From contig NZ_JAFKCV010000002.1 of NCBI RefSeq assembly GCF_017254865.1, forward strand, positions 167,837 through 231,836: 64,000 bases of DNA, given 5' to 3'. Shown piece after piece: positions 54,512 through 64,000 of this stretch (positions are counted from its first letter, which is position 1; every line of letters starts with the position of its first letter). Origin of the DNA: Bowmanella dokdonensis (lineage in GTDB: Bacteria; Pseudomonadota; Gammaproteobacteria; Enterobacterales; Alteromonadaceae). Below the pieces are notes generated by a model, which was not told the origin of the DNA, did not search any database, and was given only the letters and a program-made list of their open reading frames with translations. A program made the translations under genes and the position numbers.

Positions 54512-56980
54512 ATGCAAAGTCTTTTCTGGCTGTTACTGGTGTTGGTTGCCCTGGGTGCGGCAAGCTACTGGCGGCTCAAACTGAACGTAGTCACCCTGGT
54601 GGTGGCGGCCATTCTCACCCTGGGCACCGTGGTGGGCCATGTCGGTGAGCTGTCATGGATCCTGTTCCTGCTGGTCGCCTTACCCTTAAATATCAGTACC
54701 CTTCGCAAACAGTACATCAGTGCGCCGATCCTCCGTATGTACCGCAAGATCATGCCCGAGATGTCACGCACTGAACAGGAAGCTATTGATGCGGGTACCG
54801 TCTGGTGGGATGGCGAAATATTCAGTGGCCGCCCTAACTGGCAAAAACTGCACAGTATCCCCCAGGCCAGACTGAGTGCAGAAGAGCAGGCTTTTCTTGA
54901 TGGGCCCGTTGAGGAGGCCTGTCGTATGGCGGATGAGTGGGAAATCAACCACAAAAGAGCCGATTTACCTCCTGCGCTGTGGCAATACCTGAAGGATAAT
55001 AAATTCTTTGCCATGATCATCAAGAAGGAGTACGGCGGCCTGCAATTCTCCGCTTACGCCCAGTCCAGGGTACTGCAGAAGCTGTCAGGCTCCGGCATTG
55101 TGCTGGCCTCCACCGTGGGTGTGCCTAACTCCCTTGGTCCTGGTGAACTGCTGCAGCACTATGGAACACAGGCACAGAAAGACCACTTCCTGCCGCGTCT
55201 GGCCAAAGGAGAGGAAATCCCCTGTTTCGCCCTGACCAGCCCCGAAGCAGGCTCCGATGCAGGCGCCATCCCGGATGTGGGTATTGTCTGCAAAGGTGAA
55301 TATCAGGGCAAGGAAGTACTGGGCATGAAGCTCACCTTCAACAAGCGCTACATTACCCTGGCCCCCGTCGCCACTTTAGTGGGACTGGCCTTCAAGCTCC
55401 AGGATCCTGAAGGCCTGCTCGGCAAGGAGAAAGACCTGGGCATTACTTGTGCCCTTATTCCGGCGGACACCGAAGGGCTGGACATTGGCCGTCGTCATTT
55501 CCCACTGAACATTCCATTTCAGAATGGCCCCATCAGAGGGGAGAATATCTTCGTCCCCCTGGATTTCATTATCGGTGGACCCAAGATGGCAGGCCAGGGG
55601 TGGCGAATGCTGGTGGAATGCCTGTCCGTGGGTCGGTGTATTACCCTGCCCTCCAATTCGGCCGGCGGTACAAAATCGGTTGCCCTGGCCACGGGTGCTT
55701 ACGCCCGTATCCGTCGCCAGTTCAAACTGCCTGTGGGTAAAATGGAAGGGATCGAGGAAATGTTGGGACGCATCGGCGGTAATGCCTATCTGATGGATGC
55801 CGTAACCAGCATGACGACCAAAGCGCTGGACATGGGTGAAAAGCCCTCGGTAATTTCAGCCATTTGTAAATACCACCTGACCGAGAAGATGCGCCAGGTC
55901 GTCAACGACTCCATGGACATTCACGGCGGCAAGGGCATAATCCTGGGCCCGAATAACTATATAGGCCGCGGTTATCAGGGGGCGCCCATTGCCATTACAG
56001 TGGAAGGGGCAAATATTCTGACCCGCAATATGATGATCTTCGGCCAGGGAGCCATGCGTTGCCACCCCTATGTCCTGAAGGAATTGTATGCGGCCCAGAA
56101 TACGGATCCGCATCAGGCCCTGCAGGAATTCGATGAGGTCCTGTTCGGCCATATTGGCTTTACTATCAGCAATAAAGTGCGCAGTTTCTGGTTTGCCATC
56201 ACGGGAGCAAGATTTGCAGCCTCCCCTTTCAAAGATGAAACCAAAGGCTATTATCAGTCCATCGAACGCTATGCCAGTAACCTGGCCTTCCTTTCAGACG
56301 TTGCCATGGGCGTACTGGGGGGAGAATTAAAACGCAAAGAGCGCTTGTCCGCCCGGCTGGGAGATGTGCTCAGCTATCTGTACCTGGCCACAGCAGTGCT
56401 TAAGCGTTATGACGATGAAGGGCGTCAGAAAGCCGATCTGCCACTGGTTCACTGGGGCATGCAGGACAGCCTGCACCGGGCTGAGATCGCCATTGAAGAG
56501 CTGCTGGAGAACTTCCCTTCACGACTCTTGGGCGTTGCACTTAAGCTGATCGTGATGCCGTTTGGCAAGCGCTACAGCCGCCCGTCTGACAAGCTGGATC
56601 ACAAGGTCGCACAGATCCTTCAGACCCCTTGTGACAGCCGCGACAGACTGGGACAGGGTCAGTACCTGAGTCGCGAGGAAAACAATCCCTTCGGCATGCT
56701 GGAACAGGCTCTGGATGACATACTGGCCGCCGAGCCTTTGTACGATAAGGTTTGCAAGGCGGCTGGTGAACGTTTGCCATTCTGGCAACTGGACAAGGTA
56801 GCTGGCAGGGGCCTGGAACTGGGCGTGTTGAGCGAACAAGAAGCTGAGTTGCTCAAGCGTGCAGAAACCGAGCGCCTGCGTACCATTAACGTCGATGATT
56901 TTGACTCAGAAGAACTCATGGCCGACAAGAGTCTCCTGGACGAAGGCAAGAAGAAGCCTTCCAAATCAAGGGCCGCCTGA
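54512..56980 (+). CDS. fadE: Acyl-CoA dehydrogenase FadE
   Basis: This 822-residue FAD enzyme catalyses the first step of fatty-acid beta-oxidation. Two N-terminal hydrophobic segments (about 1-60) anchor it to the membrane. The acyl-CoA dehydrogenase core spans about 130-560 (for example [28 protein letters not shown]) and the FadE-specific C-terminal domain follows. The length matches E. coli FadE (814). GGAG lies about 6 bases before the ATG. It is a single-gene unit with its own terminator and a FadR-like operator. Confidence 0.96.
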   Translation: MQSLFWLLLVLVALGAASYWRLKLNVVTLVVAAILTLGTVVGHVGELSWILFLLVALPLNISTLRKQYISAPILRMYRKIMPEMSRTEQEAIDAGTVWWDGEIFSGRPNWQKLHSIPQARLSAEEQAFLDGPVEEACRMADEWEINHKRADLPPALWQYLKDNKFFAMIIKKEYGGLQFSAYAQSRVLQKLSGSGIVLASTVGVPNSLGPGELLQHYGTQAQKDHFLPRLAKGEEIPCFALTSPEAGSDAGAIPDVGIVCKGEYQGKEVLGMKLTFNKRYITLAPVATLVGLAFKLQDPEGLLGKEKDLGITCALIPADTEGLDIGRRHFPLNIPFQNGPIRGENIFVPLDFIIGGPKMAGQGWRMLVECLSVGRCITLPSNSAGGTKSVALATGAYARIRRQFKLPVGKMEGIEEMLGRIGGNAYLMDAVTSMTTKALDMGEKPSVISAICKYHLTEKMRQVVNDSMDIHGGKGIILGPNNYIGRGYQGAPIAITVEGANILTRNMMIFGQGAMRCHPYVLKELYAAQNTDPHQALQEFDEVLFGHIGFTISNKVRSFWFAITGARFAASPFKDETKGYYQSIERYASNLAFLSDVAMGVLGGELKRKERLSARLGDVLSYLYLATAVLKRYDDEGRQKADLPLVHWGMQDSLHRAEIAIEELLENFPSRLLGVALKLIVMPFGKRYSRPSDKLDHKVAQILQTPCDSRDRLGQGQYLSREENNPFGMLEQALDDILAAEPLYDKVCKAAGERLPFWQLDKVAGRGLELGVLSEQEAELLKRAETERLRTINVDDFDSEELMADKSLLDEGKKKPSKSRAA

Positions 56981-56990
56981 CAGGCCTGTT

Positions 56991-57018
56991 AAAAAGCCCT
57001 GCGATTGCAGGGCTTTTT
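56991..57018 (+). terminator. Terminator of fadE (bidirectional shape)
   Basis: A 7-bp stem, GCCCTGC (56996-57002) with GCAGGGC (57007-57013), has a GATT loop, is preceded by A5 and followed by T5. It can serve fadE and also the convergent CsaA-like gene, which ends at 57042. Confidence 0.9.
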
Positions 57019-57041
57019 ATTGGCATAAAGTTTCGCCCCGC

Positions 57042-57380
57042 TCAGGCTAATCTGCTGCCGTTTGGCACCCTGCTGTCAGGGCCAATCAGCACCACGGTTC
57101 TGGCATCCTCGTGGAGTCCTGTCACCAGGCATTCGGACATAAAAGGGCCGATCTGTTTGGGAGCAAAGTTCACCACAGCCAGAACCTGCCTGTCCAACAA
57201 GTCTTCCGGCCGATACAGGCGGGTTATCTGCGCACTGGATTTCATGATTCCTAATTCAGGCCCAAAGTCCACTTGCAGCTTATAAGCGGGATTTCTAGCC
57301 TCAGGAAAAGGTGCCACCGCCACAATAGTACCGATACGTAAGTCCACTTTTTCAAAGTCCTGCCAACTGATGGTTTCCAT
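57042..57380 (-). CDS. CsaA-like tRNA-binding-domain protein
   Basis: This 112-residue protein consists of one OB-fold tRNA-binding domain of the CsaA/YgjH/MetG C-terminal type, with [28 protein letters not shown] and [18 protein letters not shown]. Family members are proposed chaperones or tRNA-binding factors and act as dimers. The exact role is unknown. It stands alone between fadE and the AraC regulator gene. Confidence 0.9.
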   Translation of the reverse strand: METISWQDFEKVDLRIGTIVAVAPFPEARNPAYKLQVDFGPELGIMKSSAQITRLYRPEDLLDRQVLAVVNFAPKQIGPFMSECLVTGLHEDARTVVLIGPDSRVPNGSRLA

Positions 57381-57477
57381 TGCTGTCTCCGATTATCACA
57401 TCCAGGCCAATAATAAATCCGGCACCAGCGGATAACTGTGCAGAAAAGACACATTACTGTCGCAAACGGACGTTTTA

Positions 57478-58179
57478 TTAGTAGCGACTGGGAAGATCGC
57501 CAAAGTGCAGACGAAAGCGACGCGTAAAAGCTGAGGGATTAAGATAACCCACCTGCTCGGCGACTTGGTGGACAGGCAGGTCGGTATGAGTCAGTAATGC
57601 CCTGGCCTTTTCCATTCGCATACTAATAATGTAGGCCTGAATACCCATGCCCATTTGCTGCCTGAACAGTTTTTTTAACTGAGTCTGGCTTAGGCAGGCA
57701 TGACGGCTTAACAAAGGTAAATCCAGGGGGGCATCCAGCTTTCCCCTGATCAGGGCCAGGACTCTGTCGATCCTTTTGTCCAGCTTATGCCCTGTCTCCA
57801 GTTGGTCCAGCAGCAGGTAAAAGAGTCCAAACATGGAATCTTCCAGTGCAGCATTTGCCTGGGTCTCCAGTTGCCTTTGTGCATAATGCAAAAAAGCCTG
57901 CATGGGCTCATTGAGCCGCAGCAAAAAAGTGGAAGAAGTTAGCAACCTGTCGGGAAGGCTGTTCATGTCCGCGACCATAAAACTGGCCGTTTCCAGGGCC
58001 CTGAAAGAATGCTTCTGTCCTGCCCGTATCAGTATTGCCTCGCCCACATCCACTCTGGCGGACCGCTCGCCCACCTCAATATCCAGCAAGCCATGAAGAG
58101 GCAAAACAACCTGGTGATAATCATGCTGGTGGCATCGGATCTTATTGATATAACAACGGATAGAGAGTTTGTTCAGCAC
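57478..58179 (-). CDS. AraC family transcriptional regulator
   Basis: This 233-residue regulator has an N-terminal cupin-like sensing domain (about 20-75, HDYHQVVLPLHGLLDIEVG) and a C-terminal pair of helix-turn-helix motifs (about 150-230, with SRHACLSQTQLKKLFRQQ and VAEQVGYLNPSAFTRRFRLHFG). The start is a GTG without a clear ribosome site, so the N-terminus is uncertain. No obvious target operon is adjacent; the CsaA-like gene downstream is about 100 bp away on the same strand. Confidence 0.88.
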   Translation of the reverse strand: MLNKLSIRCYINKIRCHQHDYHQVVLPLHGLLDIEVGERSARVDVGEAILIRAGQKHSFRALETASFMVADMNSLPDRLLTSSTFLLRLNEPMQAFLHYAQRQLETQANAALEDSMFGLFYLLLDQLETGHKLDKRIDRVLALIRGKLDAPLDLPLLSRHACLSQTQLKKLFRQQMGMGIQAYIISMRMEKARALLTHTDLPVHQVAEQVGYLNPSAFTRRFRLHFGDLPSRY

Positions 58180-58267
58180 GTGTAAAACGGACAGGAAATC
58201 GCTGGGCCTGCATCCAGATTGCCAGAACCCTGATCAATAGCAAGAACAGAATATAGATCGAATGAAT

Positions 58268-58344
58268 TGGCGGAGCGGACGGGACTCGAACCCGCGACCC
58301 CCGGCGTGACAGGCCGGTATTCTAACCAACTGAACTACCGCTCC
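58268..58344 (-). tRNA. tRNA-Asp (GTC), copy 3 in transcription order
   Basis: This 77-nt cloverleaf has anticodon GTC in the loop CTGTCAC, the T-loop GGTTCGAGTCC and an encoded CCA. It is identical in sequence to the two copies to the right. Its flanks show no convincing complementary stem, unlike the other two. Confidence 0.98.
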
Positions 58345-58376
58345 AACGGTATGAAATAGTGTGGCATCGATACGAA

Positions 58377-58453
58377 TGGCGGAGCGGACGGGACTCGAAC
58401 CCGCGACCCCCGGCGTGACAGGCCGGTATTCTAACCAACTGAACTACCGCTCC
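58377..58453 (-). tRNA. tRNA-Asp (GTC), copy 2 in transcription order
   Basis: This 77-nt tRNA is identical to its neighbours, with an encoded CCA. An 8-bp perfect inverted repeat, TCGATACG (58367-58374) and CGTATCGA (58458-58465), encloses it at 2 and 4 nt distance. In the precursor RNA this could form a helix around the tRNA. Confidence 0.98.
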
Positions 58454-58488
58454 AGTCCGTATCGAAAGCTTGATTTATAGTGGAGAAA

Positions 58489-58565
58489 TGGCGGAGCGGA
58501 CGGGACTCGAACCCGCGACCCCCGGCGTGACAGGCCGGTATTCTAACCAACTGAACTACCGCTCC
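58489..58565 (-). tRNA. tRNA-Asp (GTC), copy 1 in transcription order
   Basis: This 77-nt tRNA is identical to its neighbours, with an encoded CCA. It is nearest to the promoter at 58630-58658. An 11-bp perfect inverted repeat, CTTGATTTATA (58469-58479) and TATAAATCAAG (58575-58585), encloses it at 9 nt on each side. Confidence 0.98.
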
Positions 58566-58629
58566 AGTTCTTTTTATAAATCAAGAAGTTAAGCCATGGC
58601 TATCAGCCCTGTGCCCAACTGCGGCGCAG

Positions 58630-58658
58630 ATGATACGGGTTCACCCTGGGGGAGTCAA
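58630..58658 (-). promoter_or_regulatory. Strong promoter of the tRNA-Asp array
   Basis: On the minus strand TTGACT (58653-58658) and TATCAT (58630-58635) are separated by 17 bp. The GC-rich bases right after the -10 box (CTGCGCCGC) resemble the discriminator of stable-RNA promoters that respond to ppGpp. Confidence 0.8.
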
Positions 58659-58750
58659 CCGATTTTTCCCCCTTGGCGGGGCAAAAATGCCTCTGGGACA
58701 ACCGAACGCAGCATAAATGAGCAAAGTGCACAAAAGTGCTGCACGACTGT

Positions 58751-60160
58751 TCAGTTTTTACGCGCTTCTTTGGGCTTTCTGGCGAAGGACGGCAGTCTGA
58801 TGCTGGCCAGACTGAAACGGCCCTTTGTGTTACCCGCCGCTTTGCCGGAACTTTTTTTCCCCAGGGTAAGCCAAATCAATGTTCCTCCGGCAACCAGCAG
58901 CAGGCCATTGGCGGCGAGAATAATAGCCCACAAGGTAGTGGTACTCATCCCCTCCTGTACCTCATCTAGGGGGGGCGATTCAGCAGTGATATCCCTTTCC
59001 ATCTGCCCGGTACTCACAGTCGGCGTCTCAATCTGCTGTTCAGTTGACGGTAATGCGGACCCGGTTTGCGGGTTGACCCCGGACAGGGTTTCTGCGGCCA
59101 GTTCCGGTTCCTCGGAGAGGAAACTGAATTCCGGCACATCGAGAATAAAGTCCCTGCCATCTACAGTGCTGCCATAGGCTGCCGCTTTAACCCGATATAC
59201 CCCATACTCGATATTCAGGATCTCATGCACCCTGGCCTCGTCCGAGCCTTCGGTCAGCGAAAAACTCTGCACATCGCCATTGGGATAACGGATCTTGCCG
59301 TCAATCAGCAGACTGCTGATATCCACCAGCTCACGCTCCACATCTATGACTAGGCGATGCCGGCCGTCTCCTTCATCCTTTTGCACCGACATGTTGATGG
59401 GATTGGGATGGATGACCAATGGCTCTTTTACATCCTCACGGGTAAACATGGGCGTGATAACCCGGTAAACAGGCTTCCATTGGCCCTCAGTGATACTCAG
59501 GTTGAACTGTCCGGTAAAGGTGCCATCCAGCGGATATTCATCCACCCCCATACCGTTGTCCTCGTACCTTGCCACCTGCTGAGAATCTGCGCCGAAATTG
59601 GTGAAATTGGGATTATTGGTACTGAGAAACTCGACATTCAGCTCTACTACATCGCGGATCTCATTGTAGTTAATGGGCTTACCCCCATTGGTCAGGATTG
59701 CCTTGAGCTTGATTAACTCACCGGAGAACAACAGCTCCGGCAGCGGTTCGGCCTCAAGTTTCAGATCGCTTAACACCATCACCCGGCTGCCGGGCAATAA
59801 TTGTCCCACCGCCTGCCAGGGACCGGGCATAGGCTGGCTGATCCTGATCAGGTCGTAACTGGCCTCGTCATACCACTGGATTCCTTCCTTACCGTCATGC
59901 CGGGGGAAAATCTTGCTGCCGTCCGGTCTGACCAGCACTATGGGTGCCGAGCCATAGTCGCGAAAGAAAATCAGGGTGATTTCGTCGATTTTGTAATCGA
60001 TGCGAAAACGATTCTGCAGCAGCTCAACACTGTTGAGGTAATCCTCATTCAGCATTGTCAGTGGCGAAGGGGCCGGCTGAGACTGGGAAGGCGGCTGGTC
60101 CTGAGCCAGGCACTGACCGGCGACAACAAGGCTTACTAGCAGAGACAGGGTTTTATGCAT
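58751..60160 (-). CDS. TIGR03503 family exported protein with C-terminal membrane anchor
   Basis: This 469-residue protein has a signal peptide (MHKTLSLLVSLVVAGQCLAQ), a large periplasmic part (for example FRIDYKIDEITLIFFRDYGSAPIVLVRPDG) and one membrane helix near residues 407-430 followed by a basic cytoplasmic tail. It fits the TIGR03503 family of marine gammaproteobacteria, whose function is unknown. It begins one base after the dnaQ stop, so the two are co-transcribed. Confidence 0.82.
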   Translation of the reverse strand: MHKTLSLLVSLVVAGQCLAQDQPPSQSQPAPSPLTMLNEDYLNSVELLQNRFRIDYKIDEITLIFFRDYGSAPIVLVRPDGSKIFPRHDGKEGIQWYDEASYDLIRISQPMPGPWQAVGQLLPGSRVMVLSDLKLEAEPLPELLFSGELIKLKAILTNGGKPINYNEIRDVVELNVEFLSTNNPNFTNFGADSQQVARYEDNGMGVDEYPLDGTFTGQFNLSITEGQWKPVYRVITPMFTREDVKEPLVIHPNPINMSVQKDEGDGRHRLVIDVERELVDISSLLIDGKIRYPNGDVQSFSLTEGSDEARVHEILNIEYGVYRVKAAAYGSTVDGRDFILDVPEFSFLSEEPELAAETLSGVNPQTGSALPSTEQQIETPTVSTGQMERDITAESPPLDEVQEGMSTTTLWAIILAANGLLLVAGGTLIWLTLGKKSSGKAAGNTKGRFSLASIRLPSFARKPKEARKN

Positions 60161-60161
60161 A

Positions 60162-60875
60162 TCAATCCGACAACTGACGCCATAGACAAACGCCGCTGTT
60201 GCTTTCTATCAGATCCAGCCTGCGCTCATGTTCTTCCAGTTCATCGGCAGATGCCTGGACAATCTTTAATGGCTTACGATCAGAGGGCAGCATACGGATG
60301 GCCTCTCCTTGTCCCTCACTGTTCTGGCTGGCATGGCCGGACAGGTTCAACGCGGTCTGTCCGCCGGTCATAAACAGATAAACATCGGCCAGGATCTCGG
60401 CATCGAGCAAGGCACCGTGAAGCTGGCGGTGGGAATTGTCTATGCCGTATCGTCTGCACAGAGCGTCCAGATTGTTTTTCTGGCCTGGATGTAACTGTCT
60501 GGCCAGTTGCAGGGTATCCAGCACAGTACAGAGACTGCGGGTAACCCCCTCGGGCCTGCCCAGCATCAAAAACTCATGGTCCATAAATCCGACGTCAAAG
60601 GGAGCGTTGTGAATAACCAGCTGCGCGCCGCGGATAAATTCCTCGAACTGTTCGGCTACATCGCGAAACAGCGGTTTATCCGCCAGCATTTCATTGGTGA
60701 TGCCGTGCACGGCAATGGCTTCCTGTTCGACTTCACGCTGTGGATTGATATAGACATGAAAGTGGTTGCCGGTCAGCCGGCGATTGATCAGCTCCACACA
60801 ACCTATCTCGATGATTCTGTGTCCCTGGCGGGGATCGATGCCGGTGGTTTCCGTGTCCAGTACTATCTGTCTCAT
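60162..60875 (-). CDS. dnaQ: DNA polymerase III epsilon subunit (3'-5' proofreading exonuclease)
   Basis: This 237-residue proofreading subunit has exonuclease motifs I (VLDTETTG), II ([14 protein letters not shown]) and III ([10 protein letters not shown]), with the DEDDh residues intact. The C-terminal ~55 residues bind the alpha subunit. The start at 60873-60875 matches the family N-terminus; a TTG four codons upstream is rejected. It is divergent from rnhA, the classic E. coli arrangement, with 123 bp between starts. Confidence 0.96.
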   Translation of the reverse strand: MRQIVLDTETTGIDPRQGHRIIEIGCVELINRRLTGNHFHVYINPQREVEQEAIAVHGITNEMLADKPLFRDVAEQFEEFIRGAQLVIHNAPFDVGFMDHEFLMLGRPEGVTRSLCTVLDTLQLARQLHPGQKNNLDALCRRYGIDNSHRQLHGALLDAEILADVYLFMTGGQTALNLSGHASQNSEGQGEAIRMLPSDRKPLKIVQASADELEEHERRLDLIESNSGVCLWRQLSD

Positions 60876-60998
60876 TGGCTTACACAATTCTATTCATTCG
60901 AGGATGAGCTTATTATACTGCCCCCTCAAAGCCTGTCTCGACAATTTGCCCTGCCGGCAGGATTCAGGCTTTTGATCGTCACGGCAATCAGGATAATA

Positions 60999-61463
60999 AT
61001 GAAAAAAATTGAAGTATTTACCGATGGGTCATGCCTGGGCAACCCCGGCCCGGGTGGTTACGGGGTGGTCATGCGATACGCCAGGCACCTCAAGGAGCTC
61101 AGCGGTGGTTACAGGCTCACCACCAATAACAGGATGGAAATGATGGCGGCCATCGCTGCCCTGAAAGCACTCAGGGAACCCTGTGAAATCGATCTGACCA
61201 CCGACAGCCAGTATCTGCGCCAGGGAATCAGCCAGTGGATACATAACTGGCGCAGGAACGGCTGGCGAACCTCAGAGAAGAAACCGGTCAAGAATGTCGA
61301 CCTTTGGCAACAGCTGGATAGCCTGTGTCAGAAGCACCAGGTTCGCTGGCATTGGGTCAAGGGTCATGCCGGACACAGCGAGAATGAGCGCTGTGATGAA
61401 CTGGCCAGGCAGGCCGCTGAGGGAAGCCACCTGAAAGAGGACACGGGTTTTCAGTCCCAGTAG
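60999..61463 (+). CDS. rnhA: Ribonuclease HI
   Basis: This 154-residue enzyme cleaves RNA in RNA-DNA hybrids. The acidic active-site residues are present in [24 protein letters not shown] and [10 protein letters not shown], with the catalytic His and Asp in [22 protein letters not shown] precedes the ATG. Long upstream readings overlap dnaQ and are rejected. The 3' end overlaps the convergent quinone oxidoreductase gene by 13 bp. Confidence 0.97.
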   Translation: MKKIEVFTDGSCLGNPGPGGYGVVMRYARHLKELSGGYRLTTNNRMEMMAAIAALKALREPCEIDLTTDSQYLRQGISQWIHNWRRNGWRTSEKKPVKNVDLWQQLDSLCQKHQVRWHWVKGHAGHSENERCDELARQAAEGSHLKEDTGFQSQ

Positions 61464-62422
61464 CCGATAAGCTTGCCCATGCTCTGGTTGGTTTCCAGCC
61501 GCTGATGGGCCAGGTGAATCTGATCGGCCGGATAACAGGTATCGACACAGACCCGCAAAGTCCCACTGTCGAACGCTGGCAGGTACTCTTCAGTAAACTT
61601 GCGGGTCAGCGAGGCCTTGTAGCTGTCGCTGCGGTTGCGCAGCGTAGAGGCGATGAGACTGGCCCGCTTCTGCAACATGGCCGCCATGTCGAGATTTTGT
61701 ACATACCGGCCCCCCAATATGGCCAGTTGGACAATGCGGCCATCCATGTTCAGGCTCTTGAGGTTGGCGTTGACATAGTCGGCAGCCACCACATCCACGA
61801 TCAGATCCACGCCGCGCCACTTTTGATTGATCAGCTCGACAAAACTCTGTGATTTGTAATTGATCAGTAGCTCGGCCCCCAGTGCCTGGCAAAAAGCCAG
61901 TTTCTCGTCACTGGAGGCGGTAACAGCCACTCTTGCGCCCTTTACTCGGGCTAACTGGATAGCGGCGGAACCCACCCCACTGGCACCGGCATGGAAGAGC
62001 AAGGACTGTTCTGCCTGCAACCGGCCAAGCAGAAACAGGGCCTGATAAGCCGTCAGAAATATCTCCGGCAAGCCGGCGGCATCCCTCAGGGGCATCCCTT
62101 GAGGTACGCTCATCAGATGCAGTGCATCGACGGCCACATATTCGGCATAACCACCCCCTGCCACCAGGCCGCATACCCGGTCACCCTCCCGCCATTGACT
62201 GACCTCCCTGCCCCGCTCTACGACTTCACCTGACACCTCCAGCCCCAGCACATGGCTCTCATTGGGCGGAGGGGGATACTTGCCATAACGCTGCAGCAGA
62301 TCCGCCCGGTTGATGCCAAAGCCAGCCACTTTGACCAGCACCTGATGGTCTTTGCAGAGCGGCTGCATGATTTGATCTATCTTCAGGCCATGATCGGCAC
62401 TCTGGTGTTGAATAAAACGCAT
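61451..62422 (-). CDS. NAD(P)H:quinone oxidoreductase, PIG3/zinc-less MDR type
   Basis: This 323-residue medium-chain reductase lacks the catalytic zinc cysteines. It has [18 protein letters not shown] and [12 protein letters not shown], both typical of the PIG3 (TP53I3) group, and the NADPH-binding segment [22 protein letters not shown]. It reduces quinones. The ATG at 62420-62422 overlaps the acylphosphatase stop by one base (TGATG), so the two genes are coupled. It overlaps rnhA by 13 bp. Confidence 0.92.
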   Translation of the reverse strand: MRFIQHQSADHGLKIDQIMQPLCKDHQVLVKVAGFGINRADLLQRYGKYPPPPNESHVLGLEVSGEVVERGREVSQWREGDRVCGLVAGGGYAEYVAVDALHLMSVPQGMPLRDAAGLPEIFLTAYQALFLLGRLQAEQSLLFHAGASGVGSAAIQLARVKGARVAVTASSDEKLAFCQALGAELLINYKSQSFVELINQKWRGVDLIVDVVAADYVNANLKSLNMDGRIVQLAILGGRYVQNLDMAAMLQKRASLIASTLRNRSDSYKASLTRKFTEEYLPAFDSGTLRVCVDTCYPADQIHLAHQRLETNQSMGKLIGYWD

Positions 62423-62703
62423 CACAATGTGTCAAAGCCTTCTGTATCCGTCACCGCTGCCGGGTTCACCTGAACATCACTGACGTCGCTGGCAGGGGGG
62501 CCTTCTCGCAAAAAGGCCACCAATTCTTCCAGGTCGCTTTTCTTGCCGCATGCCAATACTTCCACCGAGCCATCCGCCAGATTCTTCGCGTAACCGCTCA
62601 GTCCCAGTTGCAGGGCGCGGGCCTGGGTACTCTTGCGAAAGAACACGCCCTGAACCTTGCCGGTCACCCTGGCCTTAATGCATTGCTTCGCCAATTCCAC
62701 CAT
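62422..62703 (-). CDS. yccX: Acylphosphatase YccX
   Basis: This enzyme of up to 93 residues hydrolyses acyl phosphates. The phosphate loop [11 protein letters not shown] carries the catalytic Arg, and [13 protein letters not shown] carries the catalytic Asn. The start is uncertain. ATG 62701-62703 directly abuts AGAAGG, whereas a TTG at 62692-62694 has the better 9-base spacing and gives [12 protein letters not shown], which aligns with the E. coli N-terminus. It is divergent from rlmI as in E. coli and coupled to the quinone oxidoreductase gene. Confidence 0.9.
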   Translation of the reverse strand: MVELAKQCIKARVTGKVQGVFFRKSTQARALQLGLSGYAKNLADGSVEVLACGKKSDLEELVAFLREGPPASDVSDVQVNPAAVTDTEGFDTL

Positions 62704-62797
62704 CCTTCTGTACAATCCGGATAAACCAATCCGGCACATTGCATTCAGGTTGAGCTTTCAACCTTGCATTAGCCGTTTTTATCTTTTGGATCATGCT

Positions 62798-63985
62798 ATG
62801 CCATCTAGTGTTGTTTTGCATCCCGAGCGGGAAAAATCGCTGTTACGCCGTCACCCCTGGATATTCGCCAGTGCCATTAAGGAGCAAAAGGGAAGGCTCA
62901 GATCCGGTGATACGGTCGATGTCCTCTCCCATGGCGGAAAATGGCTGGCCCGCGGGGCCTGGTCCCCCCAGTCACAAATCCAGATCCGGGTCTGGACCTT
63001 CGATGAAAAGGAGGTGGTCGACAACGGCTTCTTCCTGCGTCGAATCGAAACGGCGCAGGCAGGCCGTGAGTCGCTGATCAGACGACAGGGGCTGACGGGC
63101 TACCGACTGGTGGCCGCCGAATCTGATGGCCTGCCTGGGATCACCATCGACAAATATGACCAGTTGCTGGTCTGCCAGTTACTCAGTGCCGGGGCTGAGA
63201 AACATCGAGAAAAAATCGTCTGGGCCCTGGAAAAATGTTTCCCGGATTGCGCCATTCTGGAGCGTTCCGATGTGGCTGTGCGCAGCAAGGAAGGACTGGA
63301 GCCCAAGGTTGAAGTGCTGCGCGGCGAGGTTCCCGATGAAGTCGTCATTGAGGAGAACGGGATCCGGATCCTGGTGAACCCGATGACCGGACATAAGACA
63401 GGATTTTATCTGGACCAGCGGGACAACCGGGCCATCGCCGCCAATTACGCGAAAGACCAGGAAGTGCTGAACTGTTTTTGCTATAGCGGCACATTTGGGA
63501 GTTATGCCCTGGCCAACGGTGCCAGTAAAGTCGTCAACATGGATGTGTCGGAGCCGGCTTTGGCCCTGGCCCGACGCAATGTGGAGATAAACAACCTGGA
63601 GTTGGCCCGCTGTGAATTTATCCAGGCCGATGTGTTCCAGTCCCTGCGCGACTTTGCCCAGTCCGGCCGGACATTTGATCAGGTGATTCTGGATCCGCCC
63701 AAATTCGTCGAAAGCAAAGCCAGCCTGAATAAGGCCTGTCGGGGCTACAAGGACATCAACCTGCATGCCATGCAAATCCTCAGGCCTGGGGGCATTCTCT
63801 GCACGTTTTCCTGCTCGGGCCTGATGCCTACGGACCTGTTTCACAAAGTCGTGGCAGATGCCGCTCTGGACGCCGGCCGGCAGGTGCAGTTTCTGGAACG
63901 CCTGGGGCAAGCCCCGGACCACCCTGTGGCGGCCAGCTATCCGGAAGGATTCTATTTGAAAGGCCTGGTCTGTCGGGTGCTGTAA
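62798..63985 (+). CDS. rlmI: 23S rRNA m5C1962 methyltransferase RlmI
   Basis: This 395-residue enzyme methylates cytosine 1962 of 23S rRNA. The N-terminal PUA domain (about 1-75, [13 protein letters not shown]) is followed by the SAM domain with [18 protein letters not shown], catalytic DPPKF and FSCSGLM. The length equals E. coli RlmI (396). A GGA lies before the ATG at 62798; an upstream in-frame extension overlaps yccX and is rejected. Confidence 0.95.
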   Translation: MPSSVVLHPEREKSLLRRHPWIFASAIKEQKGRLRSGDTVDVLSHGGKWLARGAWSPQSQIQIRVWTFDEKEVVDNGFFLRRIETAQAGRESLIRRQGLTGYRLVAAESDGLPGITIDKYDQLLVCQLLSAGAEKHREKIVWALEKCFPDCAILERSDVAVRSKEGLEPKVEVLRGEVPDEVVIEENGIRILVNPMTGHKTGFYLDQRDNRAIAANYAKDQEVLNCFCYSGTFGSYALANGASKVVNMDVSEPALALARRNVEINNLELARCEFIQADVFQSLRDFAQSGRTFDQVILDPPKFVESKASLNKACRGYKDINLHAMQILRPGGILCTFSCSGLMPTDLFHKVVADAALDAGRQVQFLERLGQAPDHPVAASYPEGFYLKGLVCRVL

Positions 63986-64000
63986 GCGCAGAGGCATTGT

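Noticed and set aside
58268-58565. Integration site of a genomic island at the tRNA-Asp array
   Set aside because: There is no integrase, no partial tRNA duplicate at a distance and no change of gene character on either side.
63179-63997. 272-codon minus-strand open frame opposite rlmI
   Set aside because: It covers the conserved methyltransferase domain of RlmI on the other strand and shows no signal of its own.

Overview
The window is about 64 kb of a gammaproteobacterial chromosome, most likely from the order Alteromonadales (Alteromonadaceae or close relatives). The reasons are the gene set (180-kDa-class NAD-glutamate dehydrogenase, DUF1302/DUF1329 envelope cluster, GlyGly-CTERM M36 protease, TIGR03503 protein beside dnaQ, DUF2066 beside hda) and an E. 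coli-like order of housekeeping genes (dapA-bamC-purC / gcvR-bcp / perM-bepA-yfgD / hda / purM-purN; msrC-proQ-prc; dnaQ / rnhA; yccX / rlmI). I see no insertion sequence, prophage, integrase, CRISPR array or rRNA gene. This is mostly core chromosome with some family-specific genes between the core blocks.

Layout. 1-180: a 51-bp tandem array cut by the window edge. 0.2-5.1 kb: gdhB. 5.4-12.3 kb: a minus-strand envelope cluster coding for an outer-membrane DUF1302 barrel, a periplasmic DUF1329 protein, a YCF48 beta-propeller and an RND/MMPL exporter. 12.4-21.9 kb: DUF2835-pepN, two sodium-coupled transporters, then msrC-(unknown acidic protein)-proQ-prc. 22-26 kb: a SIMPL protein, a small lipoprotein, prpD, and divergent rsmF. 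26.1-26.4 kb: a gene-free gap that may hold a small RNA. 26.4-30.5 kb: operon rlmJ-kinase-tesB-yrdA. 30.5-34.4 kb: branched-chain 2-oxoacid dehydrogenase E1alpha-E1beta-E2. 34.6-39.3 kb: a lipoprotein and a large secreted M36 protease. 39.3-43.3 kb: dapA-bamC-purC and gcvR-bcp. 43.3-54.4 kb: perM, bepA, a thioredoxin-like protein, yfgD, wrbA, DUF2069, an unusual metallopeptidase-like lipoprotein, hda, DUF2066, purM-purN and DUF3108. 54.4-58.2 kb: fadE behind a FadR-type operator, a CsaA-like protein and an AraC regulator. 58.2-58.6 kb: three identical tRNA-Asp genes. 58.7-64 kb: TIGR03503-dnaQ, rnhA, a quinone oxidoreductase, acylphosphatase and rlmI.

Shared themes. One theme is the breakdown of amino acids and lipids (GdhB, branched-chain dehydrogenase, PrpD, FadE, TesB). 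A second is envelope biogenesis and quality control (BamC, BepA, Prc, several lipoproteins, the DUF1302/DUF1329/RND cluster). A third is RNA modification and RNA binding (RsmF, RlmJ, RlmI, ProQ). The items most worth a second look are the 51-bp array with AGGA-loop hairpins, the possible small RNA at 26.23-26.38 kb, the tRNA-Asp array whose second and third genes are enclosed by complementary flanks, the fused protein kinase, the HELAH lipoprotein, and catalytic-motif substitutions in RlmJ and Bcp. Start sites were set by Shine-Dalgarno spacing, signal peptides or remembered family N-termini. No database search was run.
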